Assembly: GCA_026417075.1 (NCBI GenBank)
Contig: JAOADY010000167.1
Span: 1-32,720 of the forward strand
Origin: Caloramator sp.
GTDB taxonomy: Bacteria > Bacillota > Clostridia > Clostridiales > Caloramatoraceae
Direction: 5' to 3'
Length of the DNA stretch: 32,720 nt
Below the pieces are notes generated by a model. It did no database searches. It saw nothing but the letters and a program-made list of their open reading frames with translations, and was not told where the DNA came from. Shown in pieces: positions 9,227 through 20,388 of the stretch. The stretch's first letter is position 1; every line of letters starts with the position of its first letter. Made by a program: the position numbers and the translations under genes.

Positions 9227-9450
9227 TGTAATAAAAATTCCTTTAAAAGCTCAAAATCATGATAATTTAAGTAATTAATTTGCTAGTTATGTTAAGAAAT
9301 AATTTATTATATTAATAAATTTGTTTAAAAATACTATGTGTGTAAATAATTCTTTTGTAGATTTATATATATGTTAATTATAGTAAATATTTAAGAAATA
9401 AATATATTTTTTGAAATTTTTGTATTTTTATATGTTTTTGTAATGGGTTA

Positions 9451-9459
9451 TGATATAAT
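9451..9459 (+). promoter_or_regulatory. Extended -10 promoter for the YerC-like regulator
   Basis: TGATATAAT at 9451-9459 matches TGnTATAAT. No good -35 is visible 16-18 bases upstream. The rest of the AT-rich gap from 9227 to 9450 shows no gene or structure I can support. Confidence 0.5.
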
Positions 9460-9503
9460 TTAATTGATGTATTAAATTGAATTTTTTAATATGGGGTGGT
9501 AGC

Positions 9504-9821
9504 GTGAGTGAATATAAATCAAAAATAAAGAGCGATGATGTGGATCTTTTATTTGAAGCAATCTTAACCCTTGAAACAATAGAAGACTGTTATAGATTTT
9601 TTGAGGATATATGTACCGTTAATGAAATAAAGGCTATTGCTCAAAGGCTTCATGTTGCAAAAATGTTAAGAGAAAGAAGGACATATATAGATATTGCTGA
9701 TACCACAGGTGCAAGTACTGCAACTATCAGCAGAGTAAATAGGTTTTATAATTATGGGAATGATGGGTATAAAAGGGTTCTTGAAAGACTTAAAGAGAAG
9801 GGAAAATTATGTTCAGATTAG
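9504..9821 (+). CDS. yerC: TrpR/YerC-family DNA-binding protein
   Basis: A small 105-residue helical protein of the TrpR superfamily (YerC/YecD group). The helix-turn-helix is clear at TYIDIADTTGASTATISRVNR. Unlike true TrpR, YerC-type proteins are not known to bind tryptophan. In Bacilli and Clostridia the gene often lies next to pcrA and ligA, as here, but its targets are not established to my knowledge. The start is GTG 9504, three bases after GGGGTGGT. An in-frame TTG at 9477 precedes the ribosome binding site and would add nine residues not expected in the family. The stop codon overlaps the first base of a terminator. Confidence 0.88.
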   Translation: MSEYKSKIKSDDVDLLFEAILTLETIEDCYRFFEDICTVNEIKAIAQRLHVAKMLRERRTYIDIADTTGASTATISRVNRFYNYGNDGYKRVLERLKEKGKLCSD

Positions 9822-9845
9822 GCGGCATTATATGCTGCCTTTTAT
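9821..9845 (+). terminator. Rho-independent terminator of yerC
   Basis: GGCGGCAT (9821-9828) pairs with ATGCTGCC (9832-9839) through one G-T wobble, with a three-base loop, then TTTTATG. The stem begins on the last base of the yerC stop codon. Confidence 0.8.
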
Positions 9846-9881
9846 GTTATAATAGCAGCATATATAAAATAATGTTATAAT
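9845..9881 (+). promoter_or_regulatory. Two tandem extended -10 elements upstream of pcrA
   Basis: TGTTATAAT occurs twice, at 9845-9853 and 9873-9881, 28 bases apart. Both match TGnTATAAT and neither has a clear -35. Transcripts would begin near 9860 and 9888, upstream of the pcrA ribosome binding site GGGAGG. The first copy overlaps the terminator tail of yerC. Confidence 0.5.
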
Positions 9882-9920
9882 CTATTTGAATATTAATTGG
9901 TAACTTGGGAGGAATAAAAG

Positions 9921-12149
9921 GTGATAGATTTAAGTTTATTAAATAAGCAACAAAGGGAAGCGGTAGAAACCCTAAAGGGGCCTCTTTTAATACTTGCAGG
10001 GGCAGGCAGTGGGAAGACCAGGGTTTTAACATATAGAATAGCAAAACTTATTGAAAATGGAGTTTATCCAGGGAATATTCTTGCAATAACTTTTACAAAT
10101 AAAGCAGCAGGCGAGATGAAGGAAAGGGTAATTGATTTAATTGGAGATGAAGCAAAAAGTATATGGATAACAACTTTTCATTCAGCCTGTGTGAGAATAC
10201 TCAGGCAGGAAATTGAAAAACTTGGATATAGCAGAGATTTTGTAATATATGATACTTCTGATCAGGAAAAAATTATGAAGGATTGTTTAAAGGAATTGAA
10301 TATAGATGAAAAGTTTTTTCCTCCAAAGGATGTTATATCTAAAATAGGTTCTTTTAAGGATGAACTTATAGATGCTGATACATACTTTAGAAAGCATGGA
10401 ATGGATTTTAAGACGCGAAATTTAGCAAACCTTTATAAACTCTACCAAAATAAGCTTCAAAAGAGTAATGCTCTTGATTTTGATGATATTATAATGCTTA
10501 CAGTTAAACTCTTTAAAGAAGATGATGATGTTTTAAGTTATTATAGAAGAAAATTCAGATATATTTTAGTTGATGAGTATCAAGACACAAACAAGGCACA
10601 GTATGAGCTTATAAATATTCTTTCAAAGGAGCACAGAAACCTTTGTGTTGTTGGAGATGATGACCAGTGTCTTTATTCATGGAGGGGTGCTAAAGTTGAA
10701 AATATTCTTGATTTTGAGAAGGATTATCCTGATGTTAAGATAATAAAGCTTGAGCAAAACTATAGATGTACAAAAAGAATACTTGATGTTGCAAATTATG
10801 TTATACAAAACAATGAAAAGAGAAAGGCCAAGAGGTTATGGACACAGAATATTGAAGGGGATAACATAAAGTTTTATAGGGCAGAAAGCGGCGAAGATGA
10901 GGCGCAATTCATAGTAAATGAGATATTAAAGTTAAAGAGAGATGGAAAGACTTTTAAGGATTTTGCTGTTTTATATAGGACAAATGCGATGTCTCGTTCC
11001 CTTGAAGAAGCTTTTGTAAGGGCATCTCTTCCCTATAGAGTTATAGGAGGTTTGAAGTTCTATGACAGGAAGGAAGTAAAGGATATATTAGCATATCTTA
11101 AGGTTATAAATAATCCTCTTGATAGTATAAGCCTTGAAAGGATTATAAATGTTCCAAAAAGGGGAATAGGGCAGTCTACTATAGATAAATTAAAGGAATA
11201 TTCATTATCAAAGGATATAAGTCTTTATTATACTCTTTTAGAGATAAATTCTATAAATGACCTTAATAAAAGGGCGCTAAATTCCATAGAAAAATTTATA
11301 AGCCAGATGAATTACTTTGTTATGTCAAAGGATTCTATGAAGGTTTCGGATCTTATAGATAAAATATTAAATACTACAGGATATATCAAAGAACTTGAAA
11401 AGGAAAACTTAAAAGAAAATCAAGACAGAATAGAAAATCTTAGGGAATTTAAATCTGCTGCTGTTGAATTTGAAGAGAGTAGCGAGGATAAGAGCCTTTC
11501 AGCTTTCCTTGAAAAAGTAGCCCTCGTATCTGATCAGGATCAGATAGAATCTGTAGATGCTGTTAACCTTATGACGCTTCATACTGCAAAGGGTCTTGAA
11601 TTTCATGTTGTATTCATAGCAGGAATGGAGGAGGGTATCTTTCCTCACTTTTCAGCTCAAGAAGATGCGGATGAATTTGAAGAGGAGAGAAGGCTTTGTT
11701 ATGTTGGAATAACAAGGGCAAAGAGCAAACTTTATCTAACCTGTGCAAAATATAGACTCCTTTATGGAAGACAGATGTTTAACAGCGTATCGAGTTTTAT
11801 TGAGGAAATACCGGAGCATCTGATAGACGACATAACTAAAAAGAACATTAGCTTTAATAGGAATTACGGATATGAGGAAAACAGATTTTCAAAGTTTAGC
11901 GGAAATACTTCAAATTATCAAAAGCATAGTAGTCCTTTGAACATAATAAAACCAGAAAGCAAAGATAAACCTTTAATTAAAAAAATAATAGAGTATTCTG
12001 TTGGGTGCAGGGTAAAGCATGATAAATTTGGTACTGGAATGATAGTTGCCATAAAGGATATATCATCGGATAAAATGATAACCGTAGCCTTTGATGAAAT
12101 AGGCATTAAAAATCTTTTGGCATCCGTTGCGCCCCTTGAAAAGATATGA
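9921..12149 (+). CDS. pcrA: ATP-dependent DNA helicase PcrA (UvrD/Rep family)
   Basis: A 3'-to-5' superfamily 1 helicase for nucleotide excision repair, replication restart and removal of RecA filaments. It has 742 residues, and the Bacillus enzyme is about the same length. The motifs are in order: LNKQQREAV (Q motif), Walker A AGAGSGKT (26-33), Walker B VDEYQDT (217-223), GDDDQCLYSWRGA (245-257), LMTLHTAKGLEF and VGITRAKSKLYL. The C-terminus carries the family's small RNA-polymerase-interacting fold (GCRVKHDKFGTGMIVAI). The start is GTG 9921 behind GGGAGG. ligA follows 23 bases later, the usual Firmicute pcrA-ligA pair. Confidence 0.97.
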   Translation: MIDLSLLNKQQREAVETLKGPLLILAGAGSGKTRVLTYRIAKLIENGVYPGNILAITFTNKAAGEMKERVIDLIGDEAKSIWITTFHSACVRILRQEIEKLGYSRDFVIYDTSDQEKIMKDCLKELNIDEKFFPPKDVISKIGSFKDELIDADTYFRKHGMDFKTRNLANLYKLYQNKLQKSNALDFDDIIMLTVKLFKEDDDVLSYYRRKFRYILVDEYQDTNKAQYELINILSKEHRNLCVVGDDDQCLYSWRGAKVENILDFEKDYPDVKIIKLEQNYRCTKRILDVANYVIQNNEKRKAKRLWTQNIEGDNIKFYRAESGEDEAQFIVNEILKLKRDGKTFKDFAVLYRTNAMSRSLEEAFVRASLPYRVIGGLKFYDRKEVKDILAYLKVINNPLDSISLERIINVPKRGIGQSTIDKLKEYSLSKDISLYYTLLEINSINDLNKRALNSIEKFISQMNYFVMSKDSMKVSDLIDKILNTTGYIKELEKENLKENQDRIENLREFKSAAVEFEESSEDKSLSAFLEKVALVSDQDQIESVDAVNLMTLHTAKGLEFHVVFIAGMEEGIFPHFSAQEDADEFEEERRLCYVGITRAKSKLYLTCAKYRLLYGRQMFNSVSSFIEEIPEHLIDDITKKNISFNRNYGYEENRFSKFSGNTSNYQKHSSPLNIIKPESKDKPLIKKIIEYSVGCRVKHDKFGTGMIVAIKDISSDKMITVAFDEIGIKNLLASVAPLEKI

Positions 12150-12160
12150 TAATAATTTAA

Positions 12161-14161
<2,001 letters not shown>

Positions 14162-14162
14162 A

Positions 14163-14447
14163 ATGAAGGTTCTTGATATTTTGATGTGGATAATGTTCTT
14201 TATATCCTTTGTTATATCCATAATCACAACGATTGTTCTCTTTGGAATTTCCTATGGAGATGTGTTAAAACCCTTTACGACAATGCTCCCTCTTGAGATA
14301 AGCCTTGCATTTACTTTGTTTCTTTGGGGGCTTAGTAGCTTGTATGGATGTAATGTATCTGATGAAAAAAGCAGTCCTAAGATTTCAACTATGCTTTTTG
14401 CTCTCGGAGGTATACTGCTACTATTTTTAGTTTTTGGTATATATTGA
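14163..14447 (+). CDS. Small membrane protein, 94 aa, unknown
   Basis: I do not recognise this protein. Three hydrophobic segments can be seen at about residues 5-28, 42-60 and 75-93. Between the last two lies a short polar loop (NVSDEKSSPKIS) with one Cys just before it. The ATG is one base after the ligA stop, and AAAGGAG lies within the end of ligA, so it is translated from the same mRNA. It is followed by a strong terminator, which makes it the last gene of the pcrA-ligA transcript. Linkage to DNA repair genes does not by itself indicate a role. Confidence 0.75.
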   Translation: MKVLDILMWIMFFISFVISIITTIVLFGISYGDVLKPFTTMLPLEISLAFTLFLWGLSSLYGCNVSDEKSSPKISTMLFALGGILLLFLVFGIY

Positions 14448-14465
14448 TTATAAATAAATAAAAAT

Positions 14466-14527
14466 AAAACAGAGATTGGATGAAAATATTTATAAAAATT
14501 TTATCTAATCTCTGTTTTATTTTTTGA
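14466..14527. terminator. Strong terminator closing the pcrA-ligA transcript
   Basis: AAAACAGAGATTGGAT (14466-14481) pairs with ATCTAATCTCTGTTTT (14503-14518) over 16 positions with one G-T wobble, followed by ATTTTTTG. The A-rich flank upstream makes it T-rich on the other strand as well, so it may work in both directions. Confidence 0.85.
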
Positions 14528-14533
14528 GTAGTA

Positions 14534-14553
14534 TTCATATATTTTTATATGAA
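14534..14553. promoter_or_regulatory. Palindrome in the opp leader, possible operator
   Basis: TTCATATA-TTTT-TATATGAA is a perfect 8-bp inverted repeat between the upstream terminator and oppB. A weak promoter may overlap it: TTGAGT at 14524-14529, then TATATG at 14546-14551 after 16 bases. A role as operator is inference, since AT-rich palindromes arise easily in this genome. Confidence 0.3.
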
Positions 14554-14573
14554 CTAATAAAGGGGTGTTAAGT

Positions 14574-15494
14574 TTGGTAAAGTATATAATCAAAAGGGTT
14601 ATATCCTGCATTATAACTATGTGGGCAGTAGCCACAATAACATTTCTTTTAATGCATGCTGTTCCAGGGGGACCCTTTGAGAAGGAAAAAAAGATACCTC
14701 CTGAGATAAAAAAACAGATTGAGGCAAGATATAATCTAGACAAGCCACTTTGGTGGCAGTATCAGGACTATTTTAAACATCTTTTAAAAGGTGATTTTGG
14801 CCCTTCTTACAGATACATAGGAAGAAGTGTTAATGACTTAATAGAAGAAGGCTTCCCAGTATCTGCACAGCTTGGAGGAGTTTCTGTTATTCTTTCACTT
14901 TTATTTGGTATACCCTTTGGAATCATATCAGCATTAAATCAGGGAAAGTGGCAAGATAATTTCGTTATGTTTCTTGCTACAATAGGTATAACAATTCCAA
15001 GCTTTGTACTTGCAACTCTTCTTTTATATTTTCTATCTTTTAAACTTGGTATTTTTCCGTCGATGAGATGGGGAACAGCAAAACACTATGTTCTTCCAGC
15101 TATTGCCCTTGCAGCAACACCAACAGCTTTTGTTTCAAGACTTACACGGTCAAGCCTTCTTGATGTTATAAGACAGGATTATGTAAGGACTGCGAAGGCA
15201 AAGGGAATTCCAGATAAAATTGTAGTATATAAGCATGCTTTAAAAAACGCAGTTATTCCAGTAATTACATATCTTGGGCCATTGGTTGCAGGTATTTTAA
15301 CAGGAAGTTTTGTTATAGAAAAGATTTTCTCTATTCCAGGGATGGGAAGACAGTTTGTTGAAAGCATTACAAACAGAGACTATACAACTATTCTTGGACT
15401 TACAATATTTGATAGTTTCCTTCTTGTATCCTTTAATCTTTTAGTTGACATATTATATGTTGTATTCGATCCAAGAATAAAGCTTGATAACTAG
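14574..15494 (+). CDS. oppB: Oligopeptide ABC transporter permease OppB
   Basis: The first of two inner-membrane channel subunits for peptide import. The 306-residue protein begins MVKYIIKRVISCIITMW, a first transmembrane helix typical of OppB/DppB. A large outside loop holds the family's HAVPGGPF and YNLDKPLWWQY segments. The cytoplasmic EAA-like loop near DYVRTAKAKG...HALKNAVIPV contacts the ATPases. The likely start is TTG 14574, six bases after AGGGGTG. The GTG at 14565 overlaps the ribosome binding site. oppC follows after 11 bases. Confidence 0.94.
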   Translation: MVKYIIKRVISCIITMWAVATITFLLMHAVPGGPFEKEKKIPPEIKKQIEARYNLDKPLWWQYQDYFKHLLKGDFGPSYRYIGRSVNDLIEEGFPVSAQLGGVSVILSLLFGIPFGIISALNQGKWQDNFVMFLATIGITIPSFVLATLLLYFLSFKLGIFPSMRWGTAKHYVLPAIALAATPTAFVSRLTRSSLLDVIRQDYVRTAKAKGIPDKIVVYKHALKNAVIPVITYLGPLVAGILTGSFVIEKIFSIPGMGRQFVESITNRDYTTILGLTIFDSFLLVSFNLLVDILYVVFDPRIKLDN

Positions 15495-15505
15495 GGGGTG
15501 AGGGA

Positions 15506-16438
15506 ATGGATTTAAATTTTAAAGATATTGATAAAGAGTTTTTTGAGTATATTCCTAAAGAAGATAAAGATTTAAATACAGTTGTACGCCCAAGTGAAAC
15601 CTATTGGCAGGATGCTTGGAGAAGGCTTAAGAAAAACAGAGTTGCAACCTTTTCTTTGTTCGTTTTAATTATTCTTATTCTTATTTCGATAATTGGCCCT
15701 TATCTCTCAAAATTTGATTATAGAACTAACGATATAAATTCATTAAATCTTTCACCAAATTCAGAACACTGGTTTGGAACTGATGAACTTGGAAGAGATC
15801 TTTATGTAAGAGTTTTGTATGGTATGAGAATATCTTTATCTGTTGGGATAGTATCAGCCCTTATAAATTTTGTAATAGGTGTAATATATGGAGGTATATC
15901 CGGGTATTACGGAGGAAACATTGATAATATAATGATGCGTATTGTTGATGTATTATATAGTGTGCCAACGGTTTTGTATGTAATACTTCTTATGGTTGTT
16001 TTAGGTGAGGCAAGCCTATCTAACATATTCATAGCTCTTGGTATATCTTATTGGGTTGGAATGGCAAGAATAGTTAGAGGACAGGTTCTTGCATTAAAAC
16101 AGCAGGAATTTGTTCTTGCTGCAAGAGCTCTTGGAGTTAAAAATATTAGGATTATATTAAGACACCTTATTCCAAACAGTATGGGATCTATAATAGTAAC
16201 TCTCATGATGTCAATACCAAGTGCAATATTTACTGAAGCTTTTTTAAGTTTTATAGGGCTTGGGGTTTCAGCTCCTATGGCATCCCTCGGAGTTTTGTGC
16301 AACGATGCAATTACGACTTATAGAACATATCCCTATCAGCTGTTTTTCCCCTCCCTTGCTATATGCATTATAATGCTTGCTTTTAATCTTTTTGGAGATG
16401 GATTAAGAGATGCCCTTGATCCTAAAATGAGAAAATAG
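15506..16438 (+). CDS. oppC: Oligopeptide ABC transporter permease OppC
   Basis: The second channel subunit, 310 residues. An N-terminal cytoplasmic stretch of about 45 residues precedes the first membrane helix (TFSLFVLIILILISIIGPYL). The OppC signature HWFGTDELGRDLYVRVLYGMRIS follows, and then the ATPase-contacting loop EFVLAARALGVKNIRIILRHLIPNS. It ends in DGLRDALDPKMRK, as OppC/DppC proteins do. The AGGGGGTGAGGG ribosome binding site fits the ATG. It lies within the five-gene opp operon between oppB and oppD. Confidence 0.95.
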   Translation: MDLNFKDIDKEFFEYIPKEDKDLNTVVRPSETYWQDAWRRLKKNRVATFSLFVLIILILISIIGPYLSKFDYRTNDINSLNLSPNSEHWFGTDELGRDLYVRVLYGMRISLSVGIVSALINFVIGVIYGGISGYYGGNIDNIMMRIVDVLYSVPTVLYVILLMVVLGEASLSNIFIALGISYWVGMARIVRGQVLALKQQEFVLAARALGVKNIRIILRHLIPNSMGSIIVTLMMSIPSAIFTEAFLSFIGLGVSAPMASLGVLCNDAITTYRTYPYQLFFPSLAICIIMLAFNLFGDGLRDALDPKMRK

Positions 16439-16449
16439 GAGGGACGGCT

Positions 16450-17490
16450 ATGGAAAAACTGTTAAAGGTAAATAATCTTCATACCTCTTTCTATACCCAT
16501 GTTGGAGAGGTTATGGCTGTTAGGGGAATAACTTTTGATGTTGAAAAGGGAGAGGCAGTAGGACTTGTTGGGGAGTCAGGCTGTGGGAAAAGCGTTACAA
16601 TGATGTCACTTTTAAGGATTTTAGCTGATACAGGAAAGATAAAAGAAGGAAGTGCATTATTTGAGGGAAGGGATCTTGTTAAAATATCTAATATAGAGAT
16701 GTTAAAAATTAGAGGGAATGAGATAAGCATGATTTTCCAAGACCCTATGACTTCTTTAAACCCTGTGTTTACAATAGGCAATCAGCTTATGGAACCTCTT
16801 TTAAGGCATAAGAAAATGACAAAACATGATGCTAAGAAAAAGGCTGTGGAACTGTTAAGGCTTGTTGGTATACCTGAGGCAGAAAAAAGGCTCTCTCAAT
16901 ATCCCCATGAATTTTCCGGTGGTATGAGGCAAAGGGTTATGATAGCAATGGCACTATCCTGTGACCCTAAACTTTTGATTGCTGACGAGCCTACCACAGC
17001 TCTTGATGTTACTATTCAGGCACAAATACTCGACTTGATGAAAGAACTTAAAAATAAGCTAAATACATCTATTATTCTTATAACCCATGATCTTGGGGTT
17101 GTTGCAGATCTTTGTAGCAGGATAAATGTTATGTATGGAGGGAAAATTGTAGAGCAGGGAACAAAAAGAGATATATTTTATAATCCATCCCATGCTTATA
17201 CGTTAGGACTATTAGGAAGCGTTCCAAATCCTAAAACATTAATTAAAGAGAGGTTAAAGCCGATTGAAGGACAGCCTCCGGATCTTTTAAAACCCCCTGC
17301 AGGATGCCCATTTGCACCTAGATGTAAATACGCAATGAGAATATGTGAAATTAAAATGCCTCCTTATTTTGAAATAAGCGAAGGACATAGAGCAGCCTGC
17401 TATCTCAATCATCCGTATGCTCCAAAGGTTGAAGGCTTTAAAGGAAGGGGAGAGAATGATGGAAGAGAAAAAAAGCGAATTTTTAATTGA
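16450..17490 (+). CDS. oppD: Oligopeptide ABC transporter ATP-binding protein OppD
   Basis: One of the two ATPases driving peptide import. The 346-residue protein has Walker A GESGCGKS (41-48), the signature FSGGMRQR (155-162) and Walker B LLIADEP (175-181). The oligopeptide-specific C-terminal domain contains [15 protein letters not shown] and a later Cys (AACYLNH). This four-Cys pattern binds an iron-sulfur cluster in some DppD/OppD homologues, so it may do so here. The start follows GGAGGG. The 3' end overlaps the start of oppF by 35 bases. Confidence 0.95.
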   Translation: MEKLLKVNNLHTSFYTHVGEVMAVRGITFDVEKGEAVGLVGESGCGKSVTMMSLLRILADTGKIKEGSALFEGRDLVKISNIEMLKIRGNEISMIFQDPMTSLNPVFTIGNQLMEPLLRHKKMTKHDAKKKAVELLRLVGIPEAEKRLSQYPHEFSGGMRQRVMIAMALSCDPKLLIADEPTTALDVTIQAQILDLMKELKNKLNTSIILITHDLGVVADLCSRINVMYGGKIVEQGTKRDIFYNPSHAYTLGLLGSVPNPKTLIKERLKPIEGQPPDLLKPPAGCPFAPRCKYAMRICEIKMPPYFEISEGHRAACYLNHPYAPKVEGFKGRGENDGREKKRIFN

Positions 17491-18445
17491 GATAAAGAAT
17501 TTGAAAAAATATTTTCCAGTAAAAAAAGGGATTTTTAAAACTTCACCAAGTTATGTTAAGGCAGTAGATGATGTATCCTTTGGAATTAAAAAAGGAGAAA
17601 CTTTAGGGCTTGTTGGTGAGTCAGGATGTGGTAAAACTACTTGTGGCAGAACTATATTGAAACTTTATGAACCAACTTCTGGGGAAATATTATATGATGG
17701 GAGGAATATAACAAGTTTATCTGTAAATCAAATGCTTCCATATAGAAGAAAGATGCAGATTATATTTCAAGACCCTTATGCATCTTTAGATGCAAGGATG
17801 ACAGTTGGAGATATAGTAGGGGAAGCTATAGATATTCATAAGTTAATGGGGAAAAAGGAAAGAGACGAGAGGGTTCAATATCTTCTTCAAAGGGTTGGGC
17901 TAAATAGTGAACATGCAAATAGATATCCTCATGAATTTTCAGGGGGACAAAGACAAAGAATTGGTATTGCAAGGGCTCTTGCTGTTCAGCCTGAATTTAT
18001 TGTTTGTGATGAACCTATATCTGCTCTCGATGTTTCGATTCAGGCACAGGTTGTAAATATGCTTGAGGACTTGCAGAGTGATTTAGGGCTTACTTATCTT
18101 TTTATAGCACATGATCTTTCAATGGTTAAGCACATATCAAACAGGGTTGGGGTTATGTATCTTGGAAAACTTGTTGAACTTGCAACAAGTAATGAGCTGT
18201 ATAAAAGTCCTCAGCATCCTTATACTCAGGCTCTTTTATCCTCAATACCTATTCCTGATCCTGATATAGCGGAAGAAAAAAAGAGAATCATACTTGAGGG
18301 TGAGATACCATCTCCTATAGATCCTCCTCCAGGATGCAGGTTTAAGGGAAGATGCAGATTTGCAAAGCCTATATGTTCAAAAGAAAATCCAGCCTTTAAG
18401 GATTTAGGTGGAGATCATTACGTGGCTTGTCATTTATTTGATTAA
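17456..18445 (+). CDS. oppF: Oligopeptide ABC transporter ATP-binding protein OppF
   Basis: The second ATPase, about 329 residues. It has Walker A GESGCGKT, signature [15 protein letters not shown], Walker B FIVCDEP and a C-terminal Cys-rich domain ([14 protein letters not shown], then VACH). The segment [11 protein letters not shown] near the N-terminus is typical of OppF/DppF rather than OppD. Two adjacent ATGs (17456 and 17459) follow AAGGAAGGGGAG, and I cannot choose firmly between them. A further in-frame ATG at 17417 lacks a ribosome binding site. The start lies inside oppD in another frame, so translation of the two ATPases is probably coupled. Confidence 0.94.
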   Translation: MMEEKKSEFLIEIKNLKKYFPVKKGIFKTSPSYVKAVDDVSFGIKKGETLGLVGESGCGKTTCGRTILKLYEPTSGEILYDGRNITSLSVNQMLPYRRKMQIIFQDPYASLDARMTVGDIVGEAIDIHKLMGKKERDERVQYLLQRVGLNSEHANRYPHEFSGGQRQRIGIARALAVQPEFIVCDEPISALDVSIQAQVVNMLEDLQSDLGLTYLFIAHDLSMVKHISNRVGVMYLGKLVELATSNELYKSPQHPYTQALLSSIPIPDPDIAEEKKRIILEGEIPSPIDPPPGCRFKGRCRFAKPICSKENPAFKDLGGDHYVACHLFD

Positions 18446-18473
18446 ATATCAATAAATATTATTATGATGAATA

Positions 18474-18496
18474 TCCAGTAAAATTTATATACTGGA
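18474..18496 (+). other. Hairpin between oppF and oppA
   Basis: TCCAGTA (18474-18480) and TACTGGA (18490-18496) form a perfect 7-bp stem with a 9-base loop. A-rich rather than T-rich sequence follows, so this is not a normal terminator. In opp operons an intercistronic hairpin upstream of the binding-protein gene can act as a processing or stability element that raises its level; applying that here is inference. Confidence 0.4.
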
Positions 18497-18522
18497 AAAA
18501 AATAAAAATAAGGGGGTTTATT

Positions 18523-20154
18523 ATGAAAAGAAAAAAATTATTTATCTGCTTAACTCTCATTCTTACCATAGCTTTGGCTACAACACTATTTGCTGGTTGT
18601 GGTAATAAGAGTGCGTCAAATGCTAATCAAACTCTTATTTACAACCTTGGTACTGACTCGGAGACAATAGACCCTGCATTAAATGAGGCAGTTGATGGAG
18701 CAACTGTTATTGTAAATGCTTTCGAAGGGCTTACAAGAATAGGCGATGATAACAACGTTAAACCAGGAGTTGCAGAGAAATGGGAAATAAGCTCTGATGG
18801 AACGATTTATACATTCTATCTTAGAAAGGATGCAAAATGGTCAGATGGAAAACCTGTTACTGCAAAGGATTTTGAATTTGCTTGGAAGAGAGCGCTTGAT
18901 CCTAAACTTGCAGCCTCTTATGCTTTTTTTCTTACTGATAATATAAAAAACGCACAGGAATACTATAAAGGGGAAGCACAATGGGAAGATGTCGGGATTA
19001 AGGTTAAGGATGATTATACTATAGAAGTTACATTAAAAGTTCCAACAGCATTTTTCCTGCAGCTTGTTGCAATGCCAATATACATGCCTTTAAGGCAGGA
19101 TGCTCTTGAAAAGGGCGGAGAGCAGTGGACACAAAGTGGAGAGACATACATTGGGAATGGTCCTTTTAAGATGGTAAAATGGACTCACAACGACTCTATG
19201 GAATGGATAAAGAATGAGAATTACTGGGATGCAAAAAATGTTAAACTCTCGAAGATGACTTGGGTTATGGTAAATGAGGCATCGTCAGCTTTGCCATCCT
19301 GGGAAAAGGGAGAAATTGACATTATAGAATCGGTTCCTCCAGCAGAAGCTCCAAGGCTTATTAAAGAAAAGAAGCTTCAGATAATACCTGAAATTGGAAC
19401 GTATTATTTATATTTCAATACAAAAAAAGCTCCTTTAAATGATGTAAGAGTAAGGAAAGCGTTGGCTCTAGCTATAAATAGACAATCTATAAAGGAAGCA
19501 GTATTAAAAACAGGTCAGATAGCAGCCTATGCTCAGGTACCCTATGGAATAAAAGAATCCGATGGAAAAACAGATTTTAGAGAAAAGGCAGGAGATTTAT
19601 TTAAAGAAGATGTAAATCTTGCAAAACAGCTTTTAGCTGAAGCTGGATTTCCAGATGGAAAGGGATTCCCAGAGATGACATATCTTTATAATACAAACGA
19701 ATCCCACAAAAAGATAGCTGAAATGATTCAGGATATGTGGAAGAAAAACCTTGGTATCAATATTAAGCTTGCTAATCAGGAGTGGAAGGTATTCCAAAAG
19801 ACAAGACAAAATGGACAATTTGATATTGCAAGGGGAGGATGGATTGCTGATTATGTTGATCCTATGACATTCCTTGATATGTTCATGAGCGATAATTCAT
19901 TTAATGACGGTAAATACACTAATGCACAGTATGATGCTCTTCTTAAGGAAGCTAAGGTTACCATAGATTTGGCAAAGAGAGATCAGCTCATGCATGATGC
20001 TGAAAAGATTATAATAGATGAAATGGGGATTTGTCCAATATACTTTTATGTAAGCAATATGTGCATACAGCCGTGGATTAAGGGAGTATATAAAACCCCT
20101 CTTGCAACTGTATATTTTGATCATGCTTATGTAGATGAAAGCGTAAAGAAGTGA
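18523..20154 (+). CDS. oppA: Oligopeptide-binding lipoprotein OppA (SBP family 5)
   Basis: The extracellular peptide receptor of the transporter. The 543-residue precursor starts with a lysine-rich N-terminus and a hydrophobic signal ending in the lipobox LFAGC, so Cys26 should be lipidated and anchor the protein to the membrane. The mature part shows the family-5 landmarks: GTDSETIDPALNEAVDG, the LRKDAKWSDGKPVTAKDFEFAWKRALDP stretch and IADYVDPMTFLDMF. AGGGGG precedes the ATG. It is the last opp gene, and the terminator follows five bases after the stop. Which peptides it binds cannot be told from the sequence. Confidence 0.95.
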   Translation: MKRKKLFICLTLILTIALATTLFAGCGNKSASNANQTLIYNLGTDSETIDPALNEAVDGATVIVNAFEGLTRIGDDNNVKPGVAEKWEISSDGTIYTFYLRKDAKWSDGKPVTAKDFEFAWKRALDPKLAASYAFFLTDNIKNAQEYYKGEAQWEDVGIKVKDDYTIEVTLKVPTAFFLQLVAMPIYMPLRQDALEKGGEQWTQSGETYIGNGPFKMVKWTHNDSMEWIKNENYWDAKNVKLSKMTWVMVNEASSALPSWEKGEIDIIESVPPAEAPRLIKEKKLQIIPEIGTYYLYFNTKKAPLNDVRVRKALALAINRQSIKEAVLKTGQIAAYAQVPYGIKESDGKTDFREKAGDLFKEDVNLAKQLLAEAGFPDGKGFPEMTYLYNTNESHKKIAEMIQDMWKKNLGINIKLANQEWKVFQKTRQNGQFDIARGGWIADYVDPMTFLDMFMSDNSFNDGKYTNAQYDALLKEAKVTIDLAKRDQLMHDAEKIIIDEMGICPIYFYVSNMCIQPWIKGVYKTPLATVYFDHAYVDESVKK

Positions 20155-20158
20155 TTTT

Positions 20159-20189
20159 AAGGCCCGCATTAGCGGGCCTTATTCTTTTT
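20159..20189. terminator. Strong terminator of the opp operon, shared with the convergent gene
   Basis: AAGGCCCGC (20159-20167) and GCGGGCCTT (20172-20180) form a perfect 9-bp G+C-rich stem with the loop ATTA, followed by ATTCTTTTT. The stop codon of the minus-strand gene (20179-20181) overlaps the stem, so the structure sits at the end of both transcripts. Confidence 0.92.
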
Positions 20190-20340
20190 CAGGAGGAGCA
20201 TCTGAAGTTTTCTCACGTGGAGAAAAATATGCACAGTTGGTTCCATGACCCATTACGCTTTGGGTAATACTAACATGGTTTAAGGTGCATTTTCCGTTCT
20301 TTTCATGAACACAGTTTGCAGAGCAGTTTATATTTGTCAT
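20179..20340 (-). CDS. Small Cys-rich protein, DUF1540-like, 53 aa
   Basis: A short gene, easily missed, starting ATG at 20340. A near-perfect AAGGAGGGG lies seven bases upstream. The protein begins MTNINCSANCVHEKNGKC and continues through NHVSITQSVM to GTNCAYF. Cysteines 6, 10, 18 and 36 follow the DUF1540 pattern (I-x-C-x3-C, then C, then C-x-x-F). A charged tail, REKTSDAPPEKE, follows. The family is common in Clostridia, has no known function and probably binds a metal. Assignment rests on the motif only. It is convergent with oppA and shares its terminator. Confidence 0.8.
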   Translation of the reverse strand: MTNINCSANCVHEKNGKCTLNHVSITQSVMGHGTNCAYFSPREKTSDAPPEKE

Positions 20341-20388
20341 TTAAAATCCCCTCCTTAATTATAGTATTGAATTTTTGTACCATATTTA

